Shown: positions 1 through 12,688 of the stretch, piece by piece | Layout: each line of letters opens with the position of its first letter | Position numbering within the stretch: position 1 is the stretch's first letter | Assembly: GCA_005889445.1 (NCBI GenBank) | Contig: VBGS01000049.1 | Coordinates: 1 to 33,329 of the forward strand | Source: Chloroflexota bacterium | GTDB taxonomy: Bacteria; Chloroflexota; Limnocylindria; P2-11E | DNA length: 33,329 nucleotides | Direction: 5' to 3' | Translations under genes and position numbers: made by a program | Notes under the pieces: generated by a model | Databases searched by the model: none | Told to the model about the DNA's origin: nothing | What the model saw: the letters and a program-made list of their open reading frames with translations, nothing else

Positions 1-1
1 G

Positions 2-427
2 ATCTCGCAGCTCGTACGCAAGGGACGCAAGCCGCAGGGCAAGAAAGTCGACACGCCCGCCCTCCGCACGACATGGAACTCGCTCCGAGGGCGCCACGTC
101 GAGCTTCGCCGCGGCGCGCCCCAGAAGCGCGGCGTCTGCACGATCGTCCGCACGATGACCCCGAAGAAGCCGAACTCGGCCCTTCGGAAGATCGCCCGTG
201 TGCGCCTCACCAATCAGATGGAAGTCACGGCGTACATCCCGGGCATCGGCCACAACCTGCAGGAGCACTCGGTCGTTCTCGTGCGCGGCGGCCGCGTTCC
301 CGATCTGCCCTCGGTGAAGTACCACATCATCCGCGGGACGCTCGACACCGCGGGCGTCAAGGACCGCAAGCAGGGCCGCAGCCTCTACGGCGCGAAGAAC
401 CCGAACCCGAAGAAGAAGGCAGGCTAG
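2..427 (+). CDS. rpsL: 30S ribosomal protein S12 (5' end truncated by window start)
   Basis: Frame from nt 2 reads [15 protein letters not shown]...[35 protein letters not shown]...[17 protein letters not shown]...[12 protein letters not shown]; unmistakable S12. The ORF track only shows the internal Met at 155. Confidence 0.98.
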   Translation: MSQLVRKGRKPQGKKVDTPALRTTWNSLRGRHVELRRGAPQKRGVCTIVRTMTPKKPNSALRKIARVRLTNQMEVTAYIPGIGHNLQEHSVVLVRGGRVPDLPSVKYHIIRGTLDTAGVKDRKQGRSLYGAKNPNPKKKAG

Positions 428-430
428 GCG

Positions 431-901
431 ATGCCCCGTAGAGCACGACCCACCGAGCGTCACCGCGCGCCGGACCGCAAGTACGGCAACACGACGCTCC
501 AACAGTTCAACAACAACGTGATGCGCAACGGCAAGCGCGCGACCGCCGAGGCGCTCGTGTACGGCGCCCTAACGATCGCGGAGACCTCGACCCGCAAGCC
601 GGGGCTCGACGTCTTCGAGACCGCGATGCGCAACGCGATGCCGCTCATCGAGGTCAAGCCGCGGCGCGTCGGCGGCGCGACCTACCAGGTCCCCGTCGAG
701 ATCCGCGCTGATCGCCGCACTTCGCTCGCGATGCGCTGGATCATCCAGGCGGCCCGCAAGCGTCCGGGCAAGTCGATGGCCGAGCGTCTGGCCGGCGAGC
801 TGATGGACGCGATGAACAACACCGGCGGCGCGGTCCGTCGCAAGGAAGAGACGCACAAGATGGCCGAGGCCAACAAGGCCTTCTCCCACTACAAGTGGTG
901 A
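431..901 (+). CDS. rpsG: 30S ribosomal protein S7
   Basis: 156 aa, MPRRARPTERHRAPDRKYGN...NNVMRNGKRATAEALVYGAL...GGATYQVPVEIRADRRTSLAMRWI; canonical S7 after rpsL. Confidence 0.98.
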   Translation: MPRRARPTERHRAPDRKYGNTTLQQFNNNVMRNGKRATAEALVYGALTIAETSTRKPGLDVFETAMRNAMPLIEVKPRRVGGATYQVPVEIRADRRTSLAMRWIIQAARKRPGKSMAERLAGELMDAMNNTGGAVRRKEETHKMAEANKAFSHYKW

Positions 902-921
902 GCGGTCATACCTATTAATAA

Positions 922-3036
<2,115 letters not shown>

Positions 3037-3057
3037 GGGACAAAGGGGAGGGTCGAG

Positions 3058-4257
<1,200 letters not shown>

Positions 4258-4263
4258 GCGGAG

Positions 4264-4572
4264 ATGGCAAAGCAGCGCATCCGGATCCGGCTCAAGGCGT
4301 ACGACCACAAGCTCATCGACCAGTCCGCGGCGCAGATCGTCGAAACGGCGCAGCGGACCGGCTCGACGGTCACCGGTCCAGTGCCGCTGCCCACGCGCAT
4401 CGAGAAGTTCACGGTCATCCGCAGCCCGTTCATCTACAAGGACTCGCGCGAGCAGTTCGAGATCCGGACGCACAAACGGCTCATCGACATCAACGACCCC
4501 TCGCAGAAGACGGTCGACGCGCTGATGAAGCTCAACCTTCCGGCCGGCGTCGACATCGAGATCAAGCTCTGA
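4264..4572 (+). CDS. rpsJ: 30S ribosomal protein S10
   Basis: 102 aa, [26 protein letters not shown]...[19 protein letters not shown]; canonical. Confidence 0.99.
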   Translation: MAKQRIRIRLKAYDHKLIDQSAAQIVETAQRTGSTVTGPVPLPTRIEKFTVIRSPFIYKDSREQFEIRTHKRLIDINDPSQKTVDALMKLNLPAGVDIEIKL

Positions 4573-4585
4573 GAAGGCAATCGGA

Positions 4586-5266
4586 ATGACGGACGAGACA
4601 ACAGTCGAAGAGCAGAGCGAGACCCAAAAGAAGGACGCCCCCGCGATCGCGAAGCCGGTGCTGCTGGGGCGGAAGATCGGCATGCTCCAGCACTTCAAGG
4701 AGGACGGCTCGGTCGTCGCGGCGACGGTCATCGCCGCCGAGGCGAACGTCGTGACGCAGGTCCGGACCAAAGAGCGTGACGGATACAGCGCGATCCAGCT
4801 CGGCTTCGGGCGCCCCAAGAAGAAGGAGCGCCTCACCAAACCGGCGCTCGGGCACCTCAAAGACCTGCCCCCGGTGAAGGTGCTGCGCGAGGTGCGGCTC
4901 GACGACGTCGCCGGCTTCGCGACGGGCCAGGAGATCGGCGTCGATCGCTTCCAGCCCGGCGACAAGGTCCACGTGGTGGGGACCTCGAAGGGCAAGGGCT
5001 TCCAGGGACCGGTGCACCTGCACCACTTCTCGCGCGGTCCGAAGTCCCACGGTTCGGATCACCTGCGTCGACAGGGCTCGGTCGGCTCCGGCACCACGCC
5101 GGGTCGGGTCCTGCGTGGTCTTCGGATGGCCGCGCACCAGGGCGCCGACCGCGTCACGGTGCGCAACCTAGAGATCCTGCGCAGCGATCCCGGCCGCGCG
5201 CTTCTGATCATCGCGGGCGCGGTGCCCGGCGCGCGCAACGGGATCGTCATGGTGAGGAAGGCCTGA
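4586..5266 (+). CDS. rplC: 50S ribosomal protein L3 with N-terminal extension of about 20-25 aa
   Basis: [19 protein letters not shown]...[12 protein letters not shown]...[28 protein letters not shown]; follows rpsJ. Confidence 0.97.
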   Translation: MTDETTVEEQSETQKKDAPAIAKPVLLGRKIGMLQHFKEDGSVVAATVIAAEANVVTQVRTKERDGYSAIQLGFGRPKKKERLTKPALGHLKDLPPVKVLREVRLDDVAGFATGQEIGVDRFQPGDKVHVVGTSKGKGFQGPVHLHHFSRGPKSHGSDHLRRQGSVGSGTTPGRVLRGLRMAAHQGADRVTVRNLEILRSDPGRALLIIAGAVPGARNGIVMVRKA

Positions 5267-6216
5267 TGGCCGAGAAGAAGGAAGAGAAGAAGGCCGCCCG
5301 CCCCGCCGCGAAGAAGGCGGAGCCGGTGAAGGCGAAAGCGCCCGCGAAGGCAGCGGCGCCCGCCAAGGCCGCGCCGCCGGCAAAGGCGACGGCGAAGGCC
5401 GCGCCGAAGGCAGCCGTCAAAGAGAAGGCAAAGCCGAAGGCACCGGTGCGTCGAGCGGTCGCGCGTCCCGCGACGCGTGTCATCCGACGCGAGGAAGAGA
5501 CCCGACCGCGCCCCGAGCCAAAGCGGGAGCCGGCGCCGAAGGTCGAAGCTCATCCGCTCCCGACCGCTCCGTCGGGGCACGCGGCGGTGATCGCGGCCGA
5601 CGGGACCTCCAGCGGTACGGTCGAGCTGCCCGCGGCGATCGTGTCACCCGCGGCTCGTCGTGGCGTCCTCTTTCAGGCGCTCATCGCCGCACTCGCGAAC
5701 GCCAGACAGGCCACCTCGGCGACGAAGAACCGCTCGCGCGTCGCGGGCGGCGGCGCCAAACCGTGGCGGCAGAAGGGCACGGGCCGCGCGCGTCAGGGAT
5801 CCACACGGTCGCCGCAGTGGCGGCACGGCGGCGTGGTGTTCGGTCCGAACGGACGCAAGTACGACCAGCGCATGCCGGCGAAGATGCGCCGCGCCGCGTT
5901 CGCGCAGGCGCTCGCCGCGCATGCGGCGACGGGCCGCATTCTCGTCGTCGATGAGGTGCGTTTCGACGGCGATCGGCCGCGCACACGCGACGTCGTTGAC
6001 TGGCTCGCGCGTGTCGGCAACACCGGGCGCGCGGTGCTCGTGACCGCCGAGACGAACGACGGCGTCGGTCGCGCCGCCGCGAACCTCAAGGAGTTCGACC
6101 TCCGTACACCCGTGACGCTCCGTCTGATCGATGTGCTGCGCGCCCAGACCGTGCTCGTCCATCGGCCCGCGCTCGACGCGCTCGTCGCCCGGGCGACGGT
6201 GGGGGCGGCGCGATGA
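5266..6216 (+). CDS. rplD: 50S ribosomal protein L4 with an N-terminal Lys/Ala/Pro-rich extension of about 100 aa
   Basis: C-terminal about 210 aa is L4 (GGGAKPWRQKGTGRARQGSTRSPQWRHGGVVFGPNGRKYDQRMPAKMRR); the N-terminal part is PAKAAAPAKAAPPAKATAKAAPKAAV-type low complexity. Confidence 0.96.
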   Translation: MAEKKEEKKAARPAAKKAEPVKAKAPAKAAAPAKAAPPAKATAKAAPKAAVKEKAKPKAPVRRAVARPATRVIRREEETRPRPEPKREPAPKVEAHPLPTAPSGHAAVIAADGTSSGTVELPAAIVSPAARRGVLFQALIAALANARQATSATKNRSRVAGGGAKPWRQKGTGRARQGSTRSPQWRHGGVVFGPNGRKYDQRMPAKMRRAAFAQALAAHAATGRILVVDEVRFDGDRPRTRDVVDWLARVGNTGRAVLVTAETNDGVGRAAANLKEFDLRTPVTLRLIDVLRAQTVLVHRPALDALVARATVGAAR

Positions 6217-6509
6217 GCATGCGCGGGAGCGCGATCTTGCTGCGGCCCGTCGTGACCGAGCGCTCGATGACGGAGTCGAACCTCGGGCGCTACACGTTCG
6301 CGGTGGCCAAGGAGGCGACCAAGCGCGACATCGCCGATGCGGTGGCCTCGTCGTTCAAGGTCGACGTGGTCGCCGTGAACGTGATCCATGTGCCCGGTAA
6401 GACCCGCCGTCTCGGCCGGCGCATCGGCCGCCGCCCCGACTGGAAGAAGGCGATCGTGACGCTCGCCCAGGGCCAGCGCATCGAGAAGTACTTCGTGGAG
6501 GGCGTGTAG
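6213..6509 (+). CDS. rplW: 50S ribosomal protein L23
   Basis: 98 aa, LLRPVVTERSMTESNLGRYTFAVAKEATKRDIADAV; 4-nt ATGA overlap with rplD. Confidence 0.97.
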   Translation: MSMRGSAILLRPVVTERSMTESNLGRYTFAVAKEATKRDIADAVASSFKVDVVAVNVIHVPGKTRRLGRRIGRRPDWKKAIVTLAQGQRIEKYFVEGV

Positions 6510-6512
6510 AAA

Positions 6513-7232
6513 GTGCCGCTCAAGCAGTACAAGGCGACATCGCCCGTCCGGCGCTTCCGCCAATCGGCGTCGTTCGAGGAGCTGACCAAGGGGAAGGCCC
6601 GCGAGCGCAGCCTCACGGAGCGCAAGCTGCAACATGCCGGCCGCAACGCGCAGGGCCGCGTCACGACGCGGCACCGCGGCGGCGGGGAGAAGCGCAGCTA
6701 CCGCAAGATCGACTTCAAGCGGGATAAGGACGGCGTGCCCGCTCGCGTGCTCGCGATCGAATACGACCGCGTCGGCAATTGCCTGCCGCTCGAGCACATC
6801 CCGACGGGCACGCAGATCCACGGCGTCGAGCTGCAGCCCGGACGCGGCGCGCAGCTCGTGCGCGCGGCCGGCACCGCCGCGCAGCTTGTCGCCAAGGAAG
6901 GCGAATACGCGCAGATCCGGCTGCCCTCTGGCGGCATCCGCGTGGTCCACATCCGCTGCCGCGCGACCATCGGCCAGATCGGCAACGTCGAGCACGAGAA
7001 CCAAAAGGTCGGCGGCGCAGGCCACAAGCGACACATGGGCTGGCGCCCGGCGGTCCGTGGCGTGGTGATGTCTCCGCGGGACCATCCGCACGGCGGCGGC
7101 GAGGCGAAGTCGCCTGTCGGCGGCATGGCCCAGACCCCGTGGGGCAAGCCCGCCATGGGTCTCAAGACACGGAACAACCCGCGCACCGATCGTTTCGTCA
7201 CCGAACGTCCGAAGAAGAGGAAGTCCAAATGA
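6513..7232 (+). CDS. rplB: 50S ribosomal protein L2, apparently with an internal in-frame deletion (239 aa versus about 275 expected)
   Basis: GTG start; [38 protein letters not shown] then directly [25 protein letters not shown]...[14 protein letters not shown]; the about 40 residues normally between [14 protein letters not shown] and [13 protein letters not shown] are absent. Confidence 0.93.
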   Translation: MPLKQYKATSPVRRFRQSASFEELTKGKARERSLTERKLQHAGRNAQGRVTTRHRGGGEKRSYRKIDFKRDKDGVPARVLAIEYDRVGNCLPLEHIPTGTQIHGVELQPGRGAQLVRAAGTAAQLVAKEGEYAQIRLPSGGIRVVHIRCRATIGQIGNVEHENQKVGGAGHKRHMGWRPAVRGVVMSPRDHPHGGGEAKSPVGGMAQTPWGKPAMGLKTRNNPRTDRFVTERPKKRKSK

Positions 7233-7588
7233 GTCGGTCAGTAAAGAAGGGACCCTACGTCGAGCAGTCCCTGAAAGAGAAGATCGAGATCCTGAACTCG
7301 CGCAGCGAGAAGAAGGTCGTGAAGACCTGGTCGCGCGCCTCGATGATCCTTCCGGTCATGGTCGGACACACCATCGGCGTCCACGACGGACGCCGTCACG
7401 TGCCCGTGTTCATCACCGAGAACATGGTCGGTCACCGGCTCGGCGAGTTCGCTCCGACACGGACCTTCCGTGGACATGGTCGGGCCGTCGCCGAGGCCGC
7501 CACCACTACCGCCGCGGCGGCCCCCGGCGCACCGGCCGCCGCCGGCAGCACGCCCGAGCGGTCGACAAACGTGAGGGCCGGGGCGTAA
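7229..7588 (+). CDS. rpsS: 30S ribosomal protein S19 with Ala-rich C-terminal tail
   Basis: ATG at 7229 overlapping the rplB stop; [20 protein letters not shown]...[53 protein letters not shown]. Confidence 0.97.
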   Translation: MSRSVKKGPYVEQSLKEKIEILNSRSEKKVVKTWSRASMILPVMVGHTIGVHDGRRHVPVFITENMVGHRLGEFAPTRTFRGHGRAVAEAATTTAAAAPGAPAAAGSTPERSTNVRAGA

Positions 7589-7591
7589 GAC

Positions 7592-7645
7592 ACATGACTC
7601 ATTCCATTCGTCATGTCCTGTACGTGGACCTCCTTACGGAGGTCC
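7592..7645 (+). promoter_or_regulatory. Tandem hairpins in the rpsS-rplV spacer; the second occludes the rplV Shine-Dalgarno
   Basis: Hairpin I: ACATGAC(7592-7598)/GTCATGT(7610-7616), 11-nt loop. Hairpin II: GGACCTCC(7626-7633)-TTAC-GGAGGTCC(7638-7645), perfect 8-bp stem containing the GGAGG 9 nt upstream of the GTG start at 7652. Confidence 0.6.
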
Positions 7646-7651
7646 TGTAAC

Positions 7652-7987
7652 GTGGAAGTCAAAGCATCGGCTCGGTTCCTGCGGCTCTCGCCGCGCAAGG
7701 CGCGCCTGGTGACCGATCTCATCACCGGCAAGAGCGCCGAGGAAGCGATCGCGATCCTCGAGAACCTCTCGAGCTCGACGGCTCTCCCGCTCGGACGGGT
7801 GGTGCGCTCGGCGATCGCGAACGCCGAGAACAACTTCAACCTCACGCTCGAGACGCTCTACATCAAGCGCGCGATCGCGAACGAGGGCCCGCGCATGAAA
7901 CGCGCGTGGTTCCGCGGCCGCGGCCGACGCGACACGAAGCTGCATCGCCTCGCGCATCTCGAGGTCGTGCTGGACAGCAAGGAATAG
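7652..7987 (+). CDS. rplV: 50S ribosomal protein L22
   Basis: GTG start at 7652; VEVKASARFLRLSPRKARLVTDLITGKSAEEAIAIL...SAIANAENNFNL; SD GGAGG at 7638-7642. Confidence 0.97.
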   Translation: MEVKASARFLRLSPRKARLVTDLITGKSAEEAIAILENLSSSTALPLGRVVRSAIANAENNFNLTLETLYIKRAIANEGPRMKRAWFRGRGRRDTKLHRLAHLEVVLDSKE

Positions 7988-7998
7988 AAGGAGAACAA

Positions 7999-8679
7999 GT
8001 GGGCCAGAAGACGCACCCGATCGGATTCCGTCTTGGATTCACCAAGACCTGGCACGCGAAGTGGTTCGCGAACTCGCGGACGTATCGCGTCCTTCTCAAG
8101 GAGGACATCGCGATCCGCTCGTCGATCCGCTCGCGCCTGCGTGACGCGGCGATCGCGCGCATCGACATCGAGCGATCCGCGAACCAGGTCACGGTCACGA
8201 TCCAGACGGCCAAGCCGGGTGTCGTCATCGGCAAGGGTGGCGCGAAGGTCGAGGAGCTTCGTCAGGTCCTCGGCAAGATGACCGGGAAGATGGTCAAAGT
8301 GAACATCTTCGAGATCCGCTACCCGGAGTTGGACGCGAACCTCATCGCCGAGAACGTCGCGCAGCAGCTGGAGCGGCGAGTTTCCTTCCGCAAGGTGCTC
8401 AAGCAGACGGTCCAGCGCTCGATGAAAGCGGGCGCGAAAGGCGTACGCGTCGCGGTGTCGGGCCGTCTCGGTGGCGCAGAGATGAGCCGTCGCGAGTGGG
8501 AGCGCGAGGGTCGCGTCCCGCTGCATACCCTTCGCGGCGACATCGAGTTCGGACGCGCGATCGCGAAGACGACCTACGGGACGATCGGCGTGAAAGCGTG
8601 GGTCTACAAGGGCGAGATCGAGCCGACTCCGCGTCAGGTGACGCAGACGGCTCCTGCGGCGGCGGGACGGGTCGCCTGA
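7999..8679 (+). CDS. rpsC: 30S ribosomal protein S3
   Basis: GTG start; [23 protein letters not shown]...[15 protein letters not shown]...[20 protein letters not shown]...[13 protein letters not shown]. Confidence 0.98.
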   Translation: MGQKTHPIGFRLGFTKTWHAKWFANSRTYRVLLKEDIAIRSSIRSRLRDAAIARIDIERSANQVTVTIQTAKPGVVIGKGGAKVEELRQVLGKMTGKMVKVNIFEIRYPELDANLIAENVAQQLERRVSFRKVLKQTVQRSMKAGAKGVRVAVSGRLGGAEMSRREWEREGRVPLHTLRGDIEFGRAIAKTTYGTIGVKAWVYKGEIEPTPRQVTQTAPAAAGRVA

Positions 8680-9122
8680 TGCTGCAGCCGAAGCGCCTCA
8701 AGCACCGCAAGTTCCAGCGCGGCCGCATGAAGGGCGCCGCGCAGTCGGGCAACCGGATCACCAAGGGCGATTACGCGCTCAAGGCGATGGAGCCCTGCTG
8801 GATGACCGCGCGCCAGATCGAGGCCGCGCGGCGCGCGGTGACGCACCACTTCAAACGTGGTGGCAAGGTGTGGATCAACGTCTTTCCGGACAAGCCGGTG
8901 ACGAAGAAGCCCGCCGAGGTCCGAATGGGGTCGGGCAAGGGTGCACCCGATCACTGGGTGGCCGTCGTTCGTCCAGGACGCGTGATCCTCGAGGTGGGCG
9001 GCGTCGACCGTGCCCTCGCGAAGGAGGCGCTGCGCCTCGCGGCGCACAAGCTTCCGATCAAGACGAGCTTCGTGGCGAGAGAGGAGGCGACGGCGGATGA
9101 AGGACATGCGGCGGCTGTCTGA
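8679..9122 (+). CDS. rplP: 50S ribosomal protein L16
   Basis: [19 protein letters not shown]...[60 protein letters not shown]; start overlaps the rpsC stop. Confidence 0.98.
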   Translation: MLQPKRLKHRKFQRGRMKGAAQSGNRITKGDYALKAMEPCWMTARQIEAARRAVTHHFKRGGKVWINVFPDKPVTKKPAEVRMGSGKGAPDHWVAVVRPGRVILEVGGVDRALAKEALRLAAHKLPIKTSFVAREEATADEGHAAAV

Positions 9123-9300
9123 CAACGAGGTCGCTGAGCAGCTGCGCGGCGCCCAGGAAGAGCTGATGGACTCGAAGTTCAAGCTCGCGACCAGGCAGCT
9201 CAAGAACTTCCGCGCGCTTCCCGCCACACGCCGCAAGATCGCGCGCCTGCGCACGCTGATGCGCGAGCGCACCGCCGAGTCGGAGAAGACGAATGGCTGA
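9097..9300 (+). CDS. rpmC: 50S ribosomal protein L29
   Basis: [58 protein letters not shown]; overlaps the rplP 3' end by 26 nt. Confidence 0.94.
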   Translation: MKDMRRLSDNEVAEQLRGAQEELMDSKFKLATRQLKNFRALPATRRKIARLRTLMRERTAESEKTNG

Positions 9301-9883
9301 GAAGAGCGAGAAGGGCGAGAAGAAGCCCGCGGCGCGCACGACGCGTCCTCGAGCGGCCGCCACGAAGGCCGCCGCGACACGGGCGGCTGCTCCGAAGGCG
9401 CCCGCCCGGGCGGCGACGACCGCACGGCCCGTTGCGAAGCGGACGGTGGCGCGCAAGCGCACCGCCGCGCCGGCCGCGGGCGCTCCCGCTGAGCAGTTCA
9501 CCTGGCGCCGCCTCCGTCGCAAGACGAAGGTCGGCGTCGTTGTCTCCGCGAAGATGGCGAAGACGATCATCGTCGAGGTCGGCCGTCAGCGAGCCCACCC
9601 GCTCTACAAGAAGGTGATCCGCGTGCGCAAGCGCTTCGCCGCGCACGACGAGACCGCCGACGCGAAGGCGGGCGACCTGGTGCGCATCCAGGAGAGCCGT
9701 CCGTTCAGCGCGACAAAGCGCTGGCGGCTGGTCGAGGTGATCTCGCGTGCCGGCGAGGCCGGAGCCGCGGCGCCGCGCGTCGCGGACGTCGAGAGGCTGC
9801 TCGAGGCCGCGGAGGGCTCGGGCGAGATCCTCGCGCCTGAGCGCGAGGAGAAGGAAGAGACGGAGGCGCGGGCCGAAGAGTGA
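9293..9883 (+). CDS. rpsQ: 30S ribosomal protein S17 with long Ala/Lys/Arg-rich N-terminal extension and acidic C-terminal tail
   Basis: Core [76 protein letters not shown]-terminal about 60 aa H1-like low complexity. Confidence 0.95.
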   Translation: MAEKSEKGEKKPAARTTRPRAAATKAAATRAAAPKAPARAATTARPVAKRTVARKRTAAPAAGAPAEQFTWRRLRRKTKVGVVVSAKMAKTIIVEVGRQRAHPLYKKVIRVRKRFAAHDETADAKAGDLVRIQESRPFSATKRWRLVEVISRAGEAGAAAPRVADVERLLEAAEGSGEILAPEREEKEETEARAEE

Positions 9884-10248
9884 TTCGTCCCTACACGCGA
9901 GTGCGCTGCGCGGACAACACCGGAGCTCGTGAGCTCTCGGTGATCCGCGTGCTGCGCTCGTCGTCGGGGACGACCGCCGAGATCGGCGACGTGTTCATCG
10001 CCGCCGTCAAGAACGCCATCCCGAACTCGGGCGTGAAGAAGGGCGAGGTCGTCCGCGCGGTGGTGGTCCGTCAAACCAAGGAGTACCGCCGCAGCGACGG
10101 ATCGATGATCCGTTTCGACGACAACGCCGCGGTGCTGCTCAACCCGCAGAACCAGCCGCGCGGGACCCGGATCTTCGGTCCGGTCGCGCGCGAGCTTCGC
10201 GAGCGCAACTTCATGAAGATCGTGTCTTTGGCACCGGAGGTCCTGTAG
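9880..10248 (+). CDS. rplN: 50S ribosomal protein L14
   Basis: 122 aa, GTG start overlapping the rpsQ stop; [25 protein letters not shown]...[27 protein letters not shown]. Confidence 0.98.
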   Translation: MIRPYTRVRCADNTGARELSVIRVLRSSSGTTAEIGDVFIAAVKNAIPNSGVKKGEVVRAVVVRQTKEYRRSDGSMIRFDDNAAVLLNPQNQPRGTRIFGPVARELRERNFMKIVSLAPEVL

Positions 10249-10252
10249 AGCG

Positions 10253-10591
10253 ATGGCGACGATGCGGATACGCAAGGGCGATGAGGTGGTGGTGATCGCG
10301 GGCAAGGACCGCGGGAAGCGGGGACGCATCCAGGAGGTGCGGCCGCGTGAGCGCACGGTCGTCGTGGCCGGGGTGAACATCGCCAAGCATCACACCAAGC
10401 CAAACCCGACGAAGAACCAGAAGGGCGGCATCATCGAGCAGCCCATGCCGCTCGCGCTGGGCAAGATCATGGTCGTGTGCCCGCACTGTGGGAAGCCGAC
10501 ACGCGTCGCGCACCGCACCGACGAGGACGGGACCAAGGAGCGCGTGTGCAAGCAGTGCGGCGAGGCGATCGTCGTGGAGCAGTCGTCATGA
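10253..10591 (+). CDS. rplX: 50S ribosomal protein L24 (Cys-containing, CPHC...CKQC)
   Basis: [82 protein letters not shown]. Confidence 0.97.
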   Translation: MATMRIRKGDEVVVIAGKDRGKRGRIQEVRPRERTVVVAGVNIAKHHTKPNPTKNQKGGIIEQPMPLALGKIMVVCPHCGKPTRVAHRTDEDGTKERVCKQCGEAIVVEQSS

Positions 10592-11136
10592 ACACCGTGT
10601 TGAAAGAGCGCTACGACAAGACGGTCCGTGACGAGCTGCGCAAGCAGTTCAGCTACCGCAACGTGATGCAGGTCCCGAAGGTCGAACGGATCATCCTGAA
10701 CATCGGGATGGGCGAGGCGATCGGCAACGCGAAGGCGATGGACGCGGCCGCCGGGGACTTGGCTGCGATCACCGGGCAGCGGCCGATCATCACCAAGTCG
10801 CGCAAGGCGATCTCGAACTTCCGCCTGCGGATCGGTATGCCGATCGGTCTCAAGGTGACCCTGCGCGGCGAGCGGATGTGGCACTTCCTCGAGAAGCTGA
10901 TCACGGTCGCGCTCCCGCGGATCCGCGACTTCCAGGGCGTGCCCGACAAGAGCTTCGACGGGCGTGGCAACTACTCCCTCGGCCTCAAGGAGCAGCTGGT
11001 GTTCCCGGAGATCGAGTACGACAAGATCGATCGGCTTCGCGGCATGGAGATCACGATCGTGACGACGGCCAGAACGGACGAGGAGGGCCGCGCGCTCCTG
11101 CGCGGCCTAGGGATGCCGTTCCGGACCGCATCTTGA
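10588..11136 (+). CDS. rplE: 50S ribosomal protein L5
   Basis: ATG at 10588; [21 protein letters not shown]...[43 protein letters not shown]. Confidence 0.98.
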   Translation: MNTVLKERYDKTVRDELRKQFSYRNVMQVPKVERIILNIGMGEAIGNAKAMDAAAGDLAAITGQRPIITKSRKAISNFRLRIGMPIGLKVTLRGERMWHFLEKLITVALPRIRDFQGVPDKSFDGRGNYSLGLKEQLVFPEIEYDKIDRLRGMEITIVTTARTDEEGRALLRGLGMPFRTAS

Positions 11137-11146
11137 GAGGTAGTCA

Positions 11147-11332
11147 GTGGCGAAAAAAAGCCTGATCCTGAAATCACAGCGCCCGCCGAGGCACAAGGTG
11201 CAGGCCCACAACCGCTGCCAGGTGTGCGGCCGGCCGAGGGGTTACATGCGGAAGTTTGGTCTTTGCCGGATCTGCTTCCGTGAGCGAGCGCTGATCGGCG
11301 AGCTGCCGGGCGTGACGAAGTCGAGCTGGTGA
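11147..11332 (+). CDS. rpsZ: 30S ribosomal protein S14, zinc-binding type (61 aa)
   Basis: GTG start; [61 protein letters not shown], CxxC-CxxC. Confidence 0.97.
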   Translation: MAKKSLILKSQRPPRHKVQAHNRCQVCGRPRGYMRKFGLCRICFRERALIGELPGVTKSSW

Positions 11333-11345
11333 TCGGAGCGAAGTT

Positions 11346-11846
11346 GTGACAGAAGAGCAGATGACCGCGCCGAGCGAGCCGGGTGCCGAGGGGCCACGGA
11401 TCGATCGCGCCCCGCGCAAGCCGGCCGCACCGGCGAGGAAGCCGCGCCCGAAGACCGTCGGGATGCCGAACGATGCGGTCGCCGACATGCTGACGCGCGT
11501 CCGCAACGCTGCGGGAGCGCGCCACGACACGGTGAGCGTTCCGGTGAGCCGAATGCGCCTAGAGATCGCGCGCCTGCTCCGTGACGAAGGCTTCATCTCC
11601 GGGTACGAGCAGCCCAGCGAGAAGGAGATCGTGCTGCGGATGAAGTACGTCGGCAAGCTGCCGGCGGTGAACGGGCTCAAACGGATCAGCAAGCCGGGGC
11701 TACGGGTCTACGCGCGCAAGCGCGCGATCCCCCGCGTGCTCGGTGGTCTGGGCGTCGCGATCGTGTCGACCTCGTCGGGCGTGATGACCGGCCGCGAGGC
11801 GGAGCGCAAGGGCCTCGGGGGCGAGGTCCTGGCGTATGTCTGGTAA
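11346..11846 (+). CDS. rpsH: 30S ribosomal protein S8 with N-terminal extension of about 40 aa
   Basis: Core [47 protein letters not shown]...[63 protein letters not shown] choice for the start is uncertain. Confidence 0.95.
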   Translation: MTEEQMTAPSEPGAEGPRIDRAPRKPAAPARKPRPKTVGMPNDAVADMLTRVRNAAGARHDTVSVPVSRMRLEIARLLRDEGFISGYEQPSEKEIVLRMKYVGKLPAVNGLKRISKPGLRVYARKRAIPRVLGGLGVAIVSTSSGVMTGREAERKGLGGEVLAYVW

Positions 11847-11852
11847 TTGGGT

Positions 11853-12334
11853 ATGAGCAGGATCGGACGACTCCCCGTGACCATCCCGAGCGGCGTCGAC
11901 GTCAAGATCGACGGCCGCACGGTGACCGTGAAGGGTCCGAAGGGCCAGCTGTCGCGAACGTTCCATCCGAAGGCGGCCTCACGCGGACGCTCGTCGCGAA
12001 CATGGTCGCCGGGGTCACCGCCGGCTTCACCAAAGATCTCGAGATCAGCGGGACGGGTTACCGTGCGGTGCTGCAGGGCAAGAAGCTGCAGCTCGCGCTC
12101 GGCTACTCGCACCCGATCGAGATCGACCCGCCAGCAGGCATCACCTTCACCGTCGAGACGCCGCAGCGCCTCAAGGTGTCGGGCATCGACAAGGAAGTGG
12201 TCGGCGAGGTGGCGGCGAAGATCCGGGGCCTCCGCGAGCCCGATCCGTACAAGGCGAAAGGCGTGAAGTACGCCGGCGAGTACATCCGCCGCAAGGCGGG
12301 TAAGGCCGGCAAAGTCGGGGCGGCGAAAGCCTGA
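11853..12334 (+). pseudogene. rplF: 50S ribosomal protein L6, frame-broken: N-terminal and C-terminal parts in different frames with about 26 aa missing at the junction (about 11973)
   Basis: Frame 1: [40 protein letters not shown]; other frame resumes [58 protein letters not shown]...[38 protein letters not shown]. The usual segment between FHPD and ALHGLTRTLL is missing. Confidence 0.9.
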
Positions 12335-12684
12335 TGGTCGAGACACGTCGCGAGAGCAGGACCCGGCGCCACGAGCGTGTCCGCGAGAAGATCCGCGGAA
12401 GCGGTGAGCGCCCGCGCCTTGCCGTGTTCCGCTCCAACAGCCACATCTACGCGCAGCTCATCGACGACGACGCCGGCACGACCCTCGTCGCCGCGTCGAG
12501 CGTCGACGCAAAGGATGCGAAGGGCAACAAGAGCGAGCGGGCCAAGGCGGTCGGGTCGATGCTCGGCGAGCGGGCCAGGGCGAAGGGCATCGAAGCGGTG
12601 GTCTTCGATCGTGGCGGCTACCGCTACCACGGGCGGATCAAGGCGTTGGGCGACGCGGCTCGCTCGGCAGGATTGAGGTTCTAA
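12334..12684 (+). CDS. rplR: 50S ribosomal protein L18
   Basis: [48 protein letters not shown]...[26 protein letters not shown]. Confidence 0.97.
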   Translation: MVETRRESRTRRHERVREKIRGSGERPRLAVFRSNSHIYAQLIDDDAGTTLVAASSVDAKDAKGNKSERAKAVGSMLGERARAKGIEAVVFDRGGYRYHGRIKALGDAARSAGLRF

Positions 12685-12688
12685 GGAA

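Noticed and set aside
5300-5450. Repetitive gcgaaggc/gccgcg units in rplD as a tandem or CRISPR-like repeat
   Set aside because: Codon-level consequence of the K/A/P low-complexity tail; no constant repeat length or spacers.
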